64,000 nt of DNA from Certhia americana (GCA_018697195.1 CM031878.1:36578340-36642339), one strand, 5' to 3'; shown: positions 38,681 through 53,722, numbered from the stretch's first letter. A program made the numbers and translations. Notes: generated by a model not told the origin, from the letters alone.

Positions 38681-40677
38681 GAATGCAGTTTTAATCGGTT
38701 GCATTCTTAATATTTGTGCAGAGAACTCTCATGCATTTGAAAAATGTGTTGTGATTTAGCATAAGTACTGTCTGTGCCATCTGAGTGGCCCATTCCCACA
38801 ATTTGTTAGACTCTGCCCTTCATTACAGAAATCTGCACCAAAAATTCTTTATCCTGGCATCTTTCCCAGTAGAGTCAGTCATGTGGGGATCTCAGTGATC
38901 AGTAATGACAAAACCAGCCTTGGTATGAGTATTTCCCTCGATAAATTGCAGAGATCTAGGCTTTACTTACATTTGTCAACAGTGACTTTCCCGTGAAGTG
39001 CCAGGTATCTGAAAAATTACTTCTAGGGTTTCAGGCTAGTGGGGAAGTATTTTTCAAACTGAGAACAATTCTCTCATGCACGATTAAACCAAGTGGGGAG
39101 AAAGAAAATCAGGACAGGGGTGTGAATATGCTTGTATCTCACAATGTAGGGTTGAATATCCACGTGCCAGAATATTTGTTTTATTGCTGTGAGCCATGCT
39201 GTGTAATGGTGAAGTGATTTTGTTAATAATACAGTGAGCCACAGAAGAGTACGAGTTTTTTTAATGCTGCCTTTGCTTGGGAATATCCTTTTTCTCATCT
39301 TGTTCTTCAGCTGTGTCTGCTGCAGTGGATTCTGCTTGTCTTCTCTCATGTCCTCAGTAATGTGCATACAGAACCTGCTGGTGGTCCCCATTCTCACTCT
39401 CTCCTCTGCATTCCCTATCTATTCCCTATCTCTCCTGCAGACACAGATGTCATCTAGATGGCGGGTTACTCAGCTCTGTCTTTCCTCTGCAGTGTTCTGT
39501 CTGTCCAGTCTAAAACTCAGTCTGGGAATCCAACTTGTTGCAATTGGGTGACTCGGAGTAAGCACAGCTTTTTCTTGTCACCAAGGTCTTCTCTTCTGCC
39601 CCCCTTCTTTGGGGGGACATTTGCTCAAGCTGTTGCTGCTGCCCAAAGGTTAAATGCAGTTGGCTGAAGATACAATTTCAGAATATGTGCTTCCAGAGGT
39701 TGTTTTCTTCCATTTGTTTCTAACATCGTCTTTTGATTGGTACAATTAAAAGATGTGAATGTCATCCCAAAAACCTTAGTTAATGTGGATGGAGAAGGAA
39801 GTGAAATGTGTGTTATCTCTGCTGTGTCTTCAGTCAGGAGGTTAGGCAAAATGGCTTTGCTTCTAAATGGTGCTTCTGGTTTTCTATGAATACTGAATGT
39901 AAACTGGAATAAGTAATGTGGAATTTAAGTGACAGGGTTGGATGTCAAGAACTCGAATGTCATCTGTGCTAATTAGGTGTTACTTCAAAGGCTTCTGCAG
40001 TTCACAGAAGTGGGACACTGTGCTAAGCAAGAATTTTTTTTTTTTATTCCATTTACAAAGTTTTATCTCTGTGGCACTTTCATTAAAGATACAAAGCATG
40101 GAGTAAAAACAAAATAAAAACTCCCACTGAATTACTGTTCAAAATAGACTTTTTTTCTGGAAGGTGACTAGATTCAGGTATGGACTGGGGAGTCAGTAGG
40201 ATGTGCTCCTGGACAGGATGAGCCTGTCTGCAGCAACGCCAGGTTTTACTCCTCTACTCTTCAAAGCATCTTCTCTGCACCGCTGTAACTATGCAGATTG
40301 TCCCCTGGATTTTGGCCCTGAACCATGTTTCTTTCAGAAATTACCATGTTCCCACATCAAGATGAGCCCATTTGCTCTGTGTCTTTTGACTTGTTATAAT
40401 GCCAGGTAGGGCAGGCATTCCCTGGATCTGTGCTGTTACTGCTTGTGCTTCAACTAGGACATAAGATAGAAAAGTTAATATGTGTATTCCATAGCTTATT
40501 TCTGAGAATGACAAAATGACTTCAACAAGTTTTGAGATGTTGCACAGTAACAGGCTATGCTGGACTCTGGTATTTACTCTAGGTGATGACCAGTACAAAA
40601 CCTTGTTTCAATTTCAGTTCCTAATGGAAAAAAAAAACACTGTTCTCCATCTGGACCCAGAGATACAAAATTTTTGA

Positions 40678-41130
<453 letters not shown>

Positions 41131-41290
41131 TAATGGTGGGGTTAAAATGTGTGCTATTTACTAAAGGTACATGGAATGAACTGCTTTACCTCTGTCTAAG
41201 CCAAATTCAGCCCTAGTGACAAGGCAATGAAGTGAGCAGTATTATGCTCTAAGCCAAATCCATATTTCACAAAAGTCACTGGTAGCCTTT

Positions 41291-41306
41291 CCATTGATTT
41301 CAGTGG
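41291..41306. repeat. Old palindromic repeat motif, third copy
   Basis: CCATTGATTTCAGTGG, followed by TCTTTGGCC, matches the same motif class with one arm mismatch. It lies about 270 bases after the juxtamembrane exon donor. Confidence 0.45.
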
Positions 41307-41712
41307 TCTTTGGCCAGTTCTGTGCACTGAATGCATTCTTGGGAGAAAACAAACCTTGGATAAGAAGTAAAAGTCAGTACTGTTACATATACACTACTTT
41401 TAAATTGATTGTATCCACATCATCAGTTCATATCATCAGATCATATTAACATAACCTAACTTTCAAATCTGAGTATTTGTAAAGTTGTAAAAATTATAAG
41501 GGTTAAAACTTCAATTCTTGTAATTTCCTTGTACAACTCAACCTCCACAGACAGAAATTGTTTTGAATGTTTAAAAGTAGAACAGAAGAGCAGAAGGTTG
41601 CATTTTGGACAATACATGTCACATGCAAATTCTTTCATGTTCAGTTAGTAGAGGAATGTGAAAAAATATGAAGAGCTAAACATATTGAACTATGAAGAGT
41701 TGAAAGAGTATC

Positions 41713-41747
41713 ACTTACTTCAGATGCTACTTACTTCAGATGCTACT
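41713..41747 (+). repeat. 16-bp tandem duplication
   Basis: ACTTACTTCAGATGCT is present twice in tandem, followed by a partial third start (ACTT). Confidence 0.93.
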
Positions 41748-42000
41748 TTTCAAAAATAGTGACAGTTTCAGAATTGAGCATGTGAAATGCTGGGGTTTGA
41801 ACCAGTGATTAGCATTGATGTACATAACTGAAAAAAACACCCAAAGGATGTTATGATAAATAGTAAGTGCACTGCTTACTATCAGACTATCAGTCCTGTC
41901 TCATCAGGACACTAAGTTCTTTAAGTTTCAGAGAAGGTTAAATGCTGTAACAAAAGTCCTTTTTGACCTGTGGATGACAGCATGCATGCATGACACAAAT

Positions 42001-42147
42001 GCATTTAGTATAATCCTCATACTAAAGCACATTAGTGTAAAAGTATTTTGTTTTCCCAAGAAAATACTAATCAGCCTGCTTTTTTTTTTGAGAAACAAGT
42101 TGAGATTAAGAAAGTTTAGAGATTTAAGGATGGTATCTATCAAAACT
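42001..42147 (+). repeat. Local direct duplication, copy 2 (downstream of juxtamembrane exon)
   Basis: This is the partner of 38535-38680, lying 3.3 kb further on and about 1 kb past the juxtamembrane exon. It shares the distinctive core TTGTTTTCCCAAGAAAA and the stretch AACAAGTTGAGATTAAGAAA exactly. Either it is a segmental duplication inside the intron or both are copies of an undescribed interspersed repeat. Confidence 0.92.
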
Positions 42148-45100
42148 TCTATCTATCATAGCTTCAAACACCACAAGCAAAGACTGATGCTGAGCTACCC
42201 ACTTACCTTGTGAACATTAATACTTATTTAGATCCAGACTGCTGCACTAAGCACAGTCCAGAAGGGTGGTCCTGCAACAAAAAGTGTTCTTCTGCCCTTT
42301 TATTGTATATCCCTGATGTTCACTATTACTATAGATTTTTTTTTTGTGTGGCGCTATTTTGTGGGCTAGAAATGCTGTATTACCTCTTCTACCATCAGAT
42401 AATAACAGTCTGAATATTCTGACCCAGCATGCTGTGGGATCACAAGGAAATCACTGAATTGGTGATACTTGATCAGCATGAGAAAAATGTTATACAAACA
42501 CATTCTGATTAGAACATTAATTCTTGTGAAAAATAGAAGCTGCTAAAGAATTATAAATGGGCAACATCCCCAGTAGTGCTCCTTATTTTTATATAAAAGT
42601 CTCTGCTTTTAAGTATGAGGCTACTGTACAGTTCCCACCTGTACTAGACTTTTAGTTCTTTTAAAGCTTTTAAATTCTTTAAATCAACATCAGTAATTGC
42701 AGAGTTTTTAACTTCAGCATTAATGTTGAAACAACATACATGCTTTTCTGGGGAAAAACACAAACTGCTCACATTTAGTAAACTCCACATTAAGTACAGA
42801 CATATTAAATCATGGCTGACTTGTGTTAAGTAGGTCCTGATCCTAAAAAATACATAAGTCTGTATTTGGTTTTGTGTGCTGCAACGAAACCCACATGGTG
42901 TCAGGAAAATTAATCACAGTACAGGAAGTTCAGTAGTGTATAAATGCTTGCAGGATGTGTTTCAGGACTTTGCTGTGGTGCTCTCGGGAGGTTGGAGGGA
43001 CTGCTGCTCTGCATTCTGCCACATTGCCACTGTGGTCCCAATCTCTGTGTTTTGGAGGGAGGCTGGTGGTCGTGGTGGTGGTTTTGCTTTAGCAGAGAGA
43101 ATCGGGTAAACTATGGCAGTGTATAAACTACGGCAGATTTCTTCTACCACACTGAGCGTCTATCCAGTAAGAAAAGTGTAATTGAAATTGTCTTGGATGA
43201 AAATAGGCTTCCCAGATATAATTTCACATATGCTCTCTTTCGTTCTTTCTCATTTGTTTATTATTTCAGAGCTGTGCTTGTCCTTTCTTAAACTGCCAAC
43301 ATCCTCCTGATGTGTATATCTGGTATTTATAAACCTCTAACCTAAGTAGCTTTTGTACCTTGTTCCTGCATAGAATAATGCCAGCTCCAGATGTCATCTG
43401 GTTTCTTACCTCCAGCAAGATAGTTAACAATTATGTTTATTTCCTATCTGACCTAAGTTCCATTGTTCACCAGAATTAAATCCAACCATCACTGACAGTC
43501 ATGCTGGAAAAAGTACTTCTGTATTTAGCATACATTGGTCTGTGAAAGGAGGTGAGACATCAAGTTAGGTGAAACTGTACACAGAATGTATTGCAGTTTT
43601 CACAGAAAACTTTTTTTTTGTTTTGTTTTACTGTTAGTAACACATGGAATTTATTTTTTATTACCTAATTAGGCCGTATTTTGACTTATCTACAGAAAAC
43701 CATTTCTGAATACAGTATATCAAGCTTCAGTACAAAGAATTAGAAGTGTATGTGTTTAAAAGAAAATTTAAAAGTTGATTACAATCAGTGTCATTTGAAA
43801 TTCCATTGCTGTATCTTGTAATTTGGTCCTTTCACTACTCAATACTAAATCCAAAGAGTAATGACTTTTAAAGAGTCTGTCTCAGGCTAAAAATTACAGC
43901 ACTTTTCTCCTCTTAAGATACAGCCCAGGGTGGGAACAGCAAACTGGCGAAGAGCAAAGACCCATCAGCTTTAGTGGTCAGGTTCCAGTCATCACTCAGA
44001 AGGTCTGCATTTCTGTCATTTCAGCACAACACGACACCTCTAATTGACGTAACAGTCAAAGAGTACATTCTCCAGTTGGGATTGGCTGATATTTACTGCT
44101 TAATTACCAGAATTTCTCATCAGCTCATTCAGCATATGTCTGTCTGACATGCTATCCCAGAGCTTCTGGCTTTTCCATTTCATGCATGTTGTATTCTGTT
44201 GGTTGCTGCTTGCTGTTGGGTTCATCTGCCACTCCAATATCTTGAATATTTTCACCTTGAAATGATACAGTCTGAGGTGCACGTTTCAGACACCTACCAG
44301 ACTCCTTGGTTCCTTTTTGCATGAAAGCAGAAGGTATTTCTCATTTGTCAGTTCTTGTCAGATAGTGAAAATTCTGATTTCAAATGGGTCAGAACCAGAA
44401 GCCTGGACAAGCTGCAGTGCTCTTCGCAGTTAAGGCATTATAAACCAGGTGCTGTGATAGTGTTCACCTGCAAACCTCTTGCCTGGGAATTACCAACAAG
44501 GTTCAATTGTTGCTGTTGAAAATTGAGGCATAACTTTGTAGGGAAGTAACATCACCAGGTCCATAAACTTGCATGGATTGCAAATGTTGCAAGATTTTTT
44601 TCCCCTGAAATCAGCTGGACAATGTAATATCTTGGGGGCATAAATACTAACCTTTACTAGGTGGTTAGCTTCACTAATCTTCTGAGTTGCCACAGATCCT
44701 AAAATATTTGAGATTTTCATTCAGATTACAGTATTTCAAAAATTAATCCTCTACACCTCTGCACAGAAATTGCAGTTGCTGAAGTTATCAGCCAAGCCTA
44801 CCAGACCTGTTGAAAGAAGACAGAAGAAACAAATCTGTTTTCTCAAGGAACAACTATGGACTTTCTTCATCACTTAACTTGCAACACAGCACTTGGAATG
44901 TAGCAGTGCATGACTGCTAGATTTTCATGATTAATGGTGTAAACAAAGTCTATAAATAACGTGGCTGTGATGGTAGAAATGTGAAAAGCCAAACCTGAGG
45001 AGAGGTCACAAAACATCAGTGGAAGTGCCCAGGCTGAAATTCTTGGGGCAGAACTTGGATAAGTAACTTCATGCAGGTGGTTTTTGATTTTGAGAATCAA

Positions 45101-48100
45101 ATTATTCTCTGAGCCTTACCCCACTAACTCCCAGCCCTGCCCCACAAAGTCACTGTGTTTGTTTGGGTGCTACTGAATGGAAGGTTAGAGCTTTGCCCTT
45201 TAATGAAGAGGTTTGCAAGCTCACAGTTTCAGGCCCCCTGTAGTGGAGAAATAGCTGCACTGACATCAGTTTGCACTTCCCAGCTAATCTGTGCTTGCAA
45301 CTCACTCAATTTTGTCAATTTCATTGATTTCATGTTGGAAAAGAGCATACTGTACTGGACAGGCTTATTGATTAGTCAGAGGATGGTTTAGTGGCAAGAT
45401 GTTTTCAGTGAGGGTCCTTATAAATAGCCATTGCATTTTGGATGATGTGGTGTGGCTTATGACTTTCATATGGGAATTTTGGGTATGTTCTTGATATAGT
45501 CTTAATATTTCATCTATATTTCTGCATTTTCAGATTCTTTTCTTTTAAGTGTAAGAGTCTGAATATGCAGTTTAGATAATAGTTATTTTACTTCCAGTTG
45601 GCTTCCATTAGGGAAAGTCTGAAGCTGATTACAAGCTGGCAGAAATAATTTTTCTAAATTAATTTTTATTTATTTTGCTGATCTGAAAAAATGAATTTAG
45701 CCCATAGTTCCAGTTTCAGAGTAAATTGCTAATTGCATGTGCAGTGCTAATTTTAAAGGCAGAAGTTTAGAGAGCACCCACTTTTTATCCCCTTCCGAAC
45801 ACTGAACTTTTCAATTTATGCTTAGGGATTTTCATTTGCATTTTAGGGATTATTACATCATTTAGTTAAGGGTGACCTCAATATTTTTCTGACTTTCCTT
45901 GTTCTTTAACTATATATTTCTTTTTAACATATGCATAGCCAGATTTTGTGTGCTCCCATTAGTCAGGAAAGTTGCAGCAGTACTCTGCCTCAGTCCACCA
46001 CCTTCTTTAATGAATTTTGAGGGAGAAAAGAAATAGGACAGTTATTCTTATCGTTTTATCATGACTCCCATAGTACAGGACTTTTGTCTTTAAAACCATA
46101 TTTCTGGTTTCTGGTGATGATGTCAGATTTCATTTTAAGATGAAAAAAATCTGAAGAAAAAGTTCAGAATATGAGTCAGACCCCAGAAGCCTGAGGAAAC
46201 AGAAAAAAAATCTGGATTTTTTTTTTCTTTTCTTTTGTTTATTATATTCTTTTCTGTTTTATTCATTACATTCTTTTTAAATTCAGCTTTGATTATTTGG
46301 AAGCATTTGAACAGGTGTGTCGACCTGGCCCTTCTCTGTCATGGTGGAGAGATAGCCTTGTCACAGCCACTACAGAGATGGAGCAGCCAGACACTAGAGC
46401 CCACTGAGTTGCTGTTCCTCTACCAGGCTATTTCCAGAAGGGTGCTGCAAATTGTAGTTCAACACATTATTGTTTTTCACAGCTCTGACCACTGACACCT
46501 TACAAGGCAGTCTGGCTCCTCTTAATTTTGGAGCATGTTGACAACCTTCTCAACCCTTGGATCAATATCAGTGAGTCATTCAATATGAGAAAAGTAGTTG
46601 TCTATATTTCCAGGGTGGGTGCACCAAAAGGAGGAACTGTGATTACCTGGTCTGTATTTCTCAGGCATCGTTGTCCCAGGAGTATCACAGCAGAGTCTGG
46701 CCCCAGCATGTGTTTCTTTGCTGGGTGCAAAAGCTCTCACTGCCAGGCCAGGACATGACACTCTGGTAAAACGAAAACTGCTAGCAAAAATAAAGTTTAC
46801 CAGGAGAGTGTCTGTGCTGCCAGGATCTGCCAGGCCTCTGACCCAGAGTAGCTTTTTGTCTGTTTCTGGGTGGTGCTCATCCTGCACAGGTAGTGTCCTT
46901 TTGAAAGTAGCAATGTGCAAAATGCAGCCTGGAGAGGGGTAGACTCCATTTGACTTTATTCCAGACTGTGTCTGTCACACTACACTTTCCAAAGTCCTGA
47001 GGAATAGGGGTAATTTTTGCCTAACATTATAAGATAAAAAATTAATCGAGTTGGTTCCTGTGCATAGAAGAAGGATTGCCCAAGACAAACACCCTGTGAG
47101 CATTTCCATCTTTTTTGAAAGGCTTTTATATTTGAGTGACTATAAAAAAAGGGCTGCTGTAGTGTTTTCTTAGCTAGTTAAGCCCTGAGGCTGGGGATTT
47201 TCCATCAACTCCCAAAGCTTGCAGAGCTGAAAATTTATAAGCAGCTCATTTTCCTATAAAAGACACTATGACCTCAGCAGTCAGAATGCAGAGGAGCAAA
47301 ACTGATGAATCTTAGTGAAATCCAGACTGGGAAGAAAAACATCTCTGTCCAAGCTGAACTTGTCATTCCTGGCATTCATTGTTAGATGTGATTGTGAGGT
47401 TAACAAGGCACTCACTTTGGACTCTTCAGATACTGCAAACTAAAAGAATTTTATATGCTGAAAGCCAAACATGGATGAAGCTGAGATTGCAAGGAGGGAT
47501 ATTAAAAATTATATTTATTTCTTGACCTTCTGATCCTACTGTTTCTTTTACTCTGTAGGTATTTTATTGGTTGAATAAGGATATAAAGATATATGAAGTT
47601 ATATTTTATTATTTTGTCTAAATACTTTTGTAGTTTGACTGCATATTTTAATCCCTGATTGCAGTCACCATTTAAAATGTGTGTCTTTACAGTTGTTCAT
47701 CAAATCACAGGTATGTCAGAAATGGCAGCTGTATATATCAGTGTATTTCCATTAGTTGACTTTTTTTAACTGGGCAAGACATTTTTCTCCCAGACCATAG
47801 CATATGGTCTCAAATATTTTTTCCCAAGAATGTGGGCACTTACTTCTTTGCACAACTAATAAAATGTAATAGGGAATAAATGCATTTCTAGGGAAATTAG
47901 ATACTTTTACTCCTGCTGCTCATTCTGACACTTAATATACCTGCATTTTTTTTGTTTTCCAATAAGATGGAAGAATTCTCCCAAAGGCAGAAGGCTTCAG
48001 CTTGAAAGGTGTAGGATTTTACCTCATTAAAATTTCATATTTTTGAAAGAAAACTGTATAAAGTTCCTCATTTAGTGTTGAAGTAAACACACAGAATCAC

Positions 48101-51100
48101 TTTTTTCCCCAGGATATAACTTCTGTTTCAGTCTTGCTCTTCCCTTGGACTTCATTTACATCTAATAAAAAAGGAAAATATAATGCTTTCTGCAAAATAT
48201 TAGCATTTCGTCACACAGAATGTTGTTCTGTGACCCGGATTATTCAGTAAAATATTTTCATTGAAGTCAAAATTCTGGAAATGTAACTGCAAGAAAGAAC
48301 AGCTTTGACTCTGGTCTCTGTTTTGTGCATAGCAAAATTATTTTGCCACCTGGAAATAGCAGCATATGAAACATACTTCCGTGTAAATAGCAGATGTTAT
48401 AAGGATATCTGAGCAAAGAAGATCCAAAGTATGCATTTCAGGTACATATTATGAGTCAAGACAGTGTGAAACATGCACTCTTAAGGAAGTGTCTGGTGTC
48501 AAAATAAAGGTGAAGCCTTAATTAAAGGCTTTAAATTGCTTAATTTTATTCAGATACAAACACTGTTCTTCCTCAGCAGAGCACTGAAGCACACTGTCTA
48601 CATCAAGCCCAACTGTGGGCTTCAGTCACACAGTACACTTTATGAAAGATAAGTGAAATTAAACACATGTTCAAACATTCTCTGCAATTAGGTTATTTAG
48701 TCAAGGTGAAAAAATCCAATATGGTGCTTTTACTGTATTGTGGTCTCCATGGCTTTGCCACAATTCAGTTTGTCATTTGATAATACATCTGTATCAGAAA
48801 TACATATAATGTTTTGTCACAATCTAAATCTGTAACATGTAAATGAAAAATAGTAATTTATATTCTAATGATTAAGTTATTCTTTTCAGCCTCTGCAAAC
48901 TAGGTTATATGGATGTTCATTTTATACACCTGCTTGGGTAGTACTAACACTGAACGGAAAAAAAATAGGTAATCTCTTCTGAAAGTGTCCCTATCATGAG
49001 CCTATGCATGGGAGTAGGATTTGGCCTTGGATTTATTTCTTTGTGTTAGTGAATGTTCTGGCTAAATGAGAAGTACACATCTCAGGGAAATAAAAATAAA
49101 ATGAGAAATTTAAAATCTGAGAAATACTAAAGTACGAGAAAGTTAGAAATAAGTAACTTTGCAGTCAAAATTATTTCATAAACCCTGCTTTTAATTTTCT
49201 TGAATTAATCATCAAGCAAGTTACATCATTATTCAGAGGCATGTTTGTGCAAAAATGCAGTTAGCCCTGAGCACAAACTCAACTAAAGATGAATTTTTGG
49301 TAGAAAATTATCAGGAATACAGATGCCCACAGTAAGCATTGGTTAAGATAGAGTAGTATTTATTGCAGTTACAGTGTGATGAGCCATCTTGTTTTTCAGT
49401 TGCATGTAACATCTTCTCTGCTCTCACCAGCAGCTGTCACTGAGTAATTATTAAGGCTGTCAGTGCTTTGACATTTGAGAGAAGTTTAGCAGTTTGTGTC
49501 CTGCAAGACCATGTGGCTGGCTTTGCAAGTCTGCAGATCTGCCACAGGCAGGGAGGCTCTGGATGGCCTGTTATGCCTGGAGCCATCAGAACTCTGAATA
49601 TATGCATGCCCTTCATGTTTCTGTGTGTGATTGGGGCAGTATTGATTTGCACAGCAGCTTATTCACAGCAGGAGTTCACCTGCTCAGTGTTGTCCTTCCA
49701 TTTCCTACATCATTAGTGCTCTGGCTACTAAATTCTACCAGGCAGATGCCTTCCCCACTGCATCCCACTGGAGATGAATATGAGGGCTAAGATACAGAAA
49801 GCCTGAGCTTACAACTGCCCTTGGGTGTTAATGTCCCAAATCTTTTTTGTTCTGCACCCTGTGCAGCTTGATTATCATCTGTTGTGGGAACCTTTCCCAG
49901 CAAAAATGCCACTGAGGTTCATAAGGTTTAAGCATGTTAGTTTTGGTTTTGACAAGTTTTTGTTGGAGAGCTCCTCCAATGTCTCAGACTTATTTGCATC
50001 TGCTTTACAAGCACAGGGTAGACCAGCAACAAGTTGAATCTAACAGATTTTTAAAATTTTATCAGAGATAAAAGTAACACAGTTGGTAATATTATTAAGT
50101 ACTCTGTAATCTTCTTCAAATATTTTTTGTGAGCATTAGCTTGTTAATTAAACTTCTAAATAGGCTTCTCATCTTCTATAAGATCAGTTGGGGAAAAAAT
50201 ATAAGATTTCTTTTTTCTTAGTGGAAAATATTAATTAATATGCCCATTTTAATTTAGATATATATTGTATATAGTAAAACACCTGAGGTCAGTATTTTTG
50301 AGTCATATAAAAACTAGGATTATGTGAGGAGACAATTCTGGGAACGTATTATCATAATTAATCAACAGCTGAAATGTATTTTATGATAATTTTTTACTGC
50401 TCTCACTTTCTCACTTGCCCTTAAGCTAGTTTTCTTTTGATTTGTGGGACAGAGATGAGAACATCTTTCATTACCCTCTGCTCACTTGTTTAAGGATGCT
50501 GAAGGGACCTCTGCTTAGTGGGACAATATCTGAGGAAAGAGGAAAGACAGGTAGTCCTTGAGCACAGTAGTACTTGTCAGTGAGGGTTGTAGAGGCTTTC
50601 TCAGCTTGTAATTGAGCAGAACATTCCACAGAGGATGGGCTATTGATCTCCAAAGGTCAGAATGTGGATTGAGTTATGAGGCATACAGTATGAGGTGAAC
50701 GCTGGATTGGTCTTATCTCTTGTCCATCCATGCCCACAATAATTGAAGACTATTATTTGTGGATTGAGAGGTATTTACTATGATTGAAGCACAAAACTCC
50801 TGAAGGGGAAAATACGCATCACATAAGCTAAGTTTCTGCAACAAGAAAATCTTAGAAATTCTCCGGATGAAAAGAGGTGCCATATCTATGGCTAGCAACT
50901 TGTGTGTTAGCTTTGGGGGCCAATTTTACAATTAAATGGAAAACATATTGCATGGGGGCATTGCTTGCATTCATAAAAAATATGTGGTGTATGCATTTCA
51001 ATTATTTCCTGTTTCTCTATATTGTGACATATCTCTATATCTAATACTATATATAATAATACTTTAACACTAATACTCTCTCTGGGGATTTTTTTTAATT

Positions 51101-52448
51101 TCTGCAGTTGTGGAATCTAAATTCCCTCCTCAGATGTCAGCTAGTCTGCTGAAACAGCATTCAGGTGCTAAATAAAATTAAGCAATTGGTTTTCTAATGA
51201 GACAAATAGCTTCAGAGTGTAAAGTCTGGTCAATAGAATTCAGAGGCTTAGTCAGCTTAGTATTTTGGGAAATCCTAGTAAATTATTGCTTCACCTTTAG
51301 CTACCTAATGCCTTTCAAACCTGGTTGTGGGAAACTGCTAAAAGTCAGTAGTTGCACAGGCTGTAGGAAAATGCTGCAAGAGGATGCCTTGAGCAGCTCT
51401 GAGTTGTTTTGGATTGCTGGAATCAGAGTTAAGATGATGAGAAGCAAAGCTATTTTCAGAGATTCCTTCTTTCTTCCTCCCACCTTGGTTTTGTTTCCCA
51501 GAAACTGGAAAGGAATGGAAAATGGGGTGGCTGTCTCTATCATGTTGTTGTTTATTCCCAAGATTAGATAGAAACTAAATCTAATTTCAAACAATCTCCA
51601 ATTTATATAATTTTGAAGGAAAGACAGATTTGACAGAATTTTGAATTGCCATTATGAATACTTCCTTGAGCCACAGTTTCGGTTAGAAACTTTTTGAAAT
51701 GAAGCCATTCCCACACAGCAACTCTTATTTCTGAGTGTTGCTGAGGGTTTCTGTAGGTTTGGTTTCTTAGGCTTTCTTTCAAGGATTTTTTTTTTTTTTT
51801 TGAGGGGTGTTTTTTGGGGTTTTTTGTTTGTTTCTCTTTTTTTGGTGCCCGCAGCTTGGAAGGCCTGTGTCTGCCTGAATAAAAAAAGCCCCAAGAAATA
51901 GCTGAAAACAATACCCATCAAGTGGAACATGTCCCACACAAAGTAGGAACAGAAAAAGGGAAAAACAAATGGAAAAGAAACAAGAACCTCAGCTTTAGCT
52001 TTTGGCAAAGAAAACACAATAAATACATGTCTGATTTGTTCCAACCACTTTGCAGGAAGACATGATTTATCTTGTCCCTGTTTTATTCTCACCAGAAGAA
52101 AAGCAACCGTTTTGCAGTATTTGCAGACTCCATTCAAGGGGCCGTTGAGACTGAAATAGCAACAGGATTGCCTCCAGACAGAAATGCATTGACTTGCCCT
52201 ATGTAGGGAAGCTTGTAGTGGTAAAGAACAAGAGAAAAGCTTATATGTTAATTCTCCAACCTCTGATTTAGAAGTACCCTATTACAACACAAACACAAGA
52301 AGTACCCTTGTGTTTTAATGGGTTTGTGGTGCTTCAGTCCCTGAAGTTCACTCGTGCAATAGCAGGTGTGCAAAAGTGCTGTATAATCAGGTGAGAATGA
52401 AATTATTTGTGTTATCATTGTCCAGCATTCTATGTGGACTATTCTATG

Positions 52449-52505
52449 TAGTAATGCTAATTCTATTAGCATTACTAATGACGTAAGCCATTCCCGCTTA
52501 CGTCA
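52449..52505. promoter_or_regulatory. Two adjacent perfect hairpins, the second pairing two CRE-like sites
   Basis: The first inverted repeat (52449-52477) has 13-bp arms around TCT. Immediately after it, TGACGTAAGC (52479-52488) and GCTTACGTCA (52496-52505) form 10-bp arms around CATTCCC. Each arm of the second holds TGACGTAA, a CREB/ATF-type half-palindromic variant, in opposite orientation. The pairing and motifs are seen directly. Transcription-factor binding is inferred. Confidence 0.4.
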
Positions 52506-52955
52506 ATAGTAAATTCTCACTTTATTTTGCACACTTTTTCTGCTCAGTTTAGGAATGGACAAATAGCTACAGTGGATCGTGGTAGCAATTGTTCTAGTAT
52601 CTGAAAATGGTAGCATTTATTAGGAACCTTTCTTCAAATAAGTATCCAATAAACCTTAAGGTGTATATTTCTTTCAAGTCTTCCAATACCAAAGATTGGC
52701 TTATGCTCAGTGACACATTGATGTCCTTTTGTAAATACTAATCCTGTCTAACAAATGAGCAGATATTCCCTGAATAGTATGTAGCACCTTCCCTGACATT
52801 AACAGCAACATATTTATATCCTCCTGTGGCTTAAAAGCTCAGGTCCAGGAGAGCAGAGGAGAAGAGAGATCAGAAGCAGCTGAAAGGCCAGAGGGTCACA
52901 GATCACCCATAGCCATTGCAGCAGAGAGCTGATGCTCATCTGCCCTGGCAGGTAA

Positions 52956-53188
52956 TGACGTGAAACAGTGTTAGCAAGATAAGGGATTTTTAGTGTCCTG
53001 CACTAAGTGCAATCACAGAGATGAGCCCTTGGTTCTGCCCCGAGGGCTCTGAACACCCACAGCATCCACAAAGTGCCTGGAGAAGGGCACCCCATCAGTA
53101 GCAGAGCAAGTAGAGGCAAGTTTGTGGTCTCTCAATTTCAGCCCAGGGCTGGCTGCAGGTGTGAACTGCCTGTGACCAAGTGACGTCA
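52956..53188. promoter_or_regulatory. Further CRE motifs, including a consensus TGACGTCA
   Basis: TGACGTGA lies at 52956-52963 and the full palindromic consensus CRE TGACGTCA at 53181-53188. With the two sites at 52479-52505, four CRE-like motifs fall within about 710 bp, in a stretch less AT-rich than the surrounding intron. CpG-containing octamers like these are unusual in the intron around them. Confidence 0.35.
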
Positions 53189-53722
53189 GTTCCGTGGCCA
53201 CTGCTAAGCAGGGTAAATTAGTGGGCTGGACTCCTTCAGATGCCATAGCCAGCCCCAGCTGGCATCAGACACGAAGCTCAAAAGCTCTGTGCTTGACTCA
53301 GCCTTGCAGGAAGGGCCTTTCAGCCTTGTGTCCACACCTGTGGAGTGGAGACATTGGGTGCATTTTTTCAGTGAGGTTTCAGACACAGTAAATCACAGTT
53401 CTCATCCTGAAGAGGTAGTATAGGAGCTCAGATTTAAGATCGAATTCACAGAGAGCTTCTTGGGAACATATTTCCTTTCTGTCTTAGCTTTTTTACCTGA
53501 AGAGGAAGATGACAATTTCCCCACTTGCTAAAGGCATTTGCATTATGCATTCTGATGTAACACATTTCCTTGCTGGAAATGGTTTTCCATGTTTACCATG
53601 AGGATGTATTGCACTTTAAAGCTACAGTTTTTTGCCTCTTTTAGTGGCAGCATTTTAAAGAACCCCAAAATTGTACCACACTGAGGAATAAACACCGTGC
53701 AAAATAAGTGCATCTTTCAAAA

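Noticed and set aside
51603..52137. 161-codon and 102-codon minus-strand frames
   Set aside because: Part of each comes from the T/G-rich tract at 51770-51845 (Lys-rich runs), with no domain similarity.
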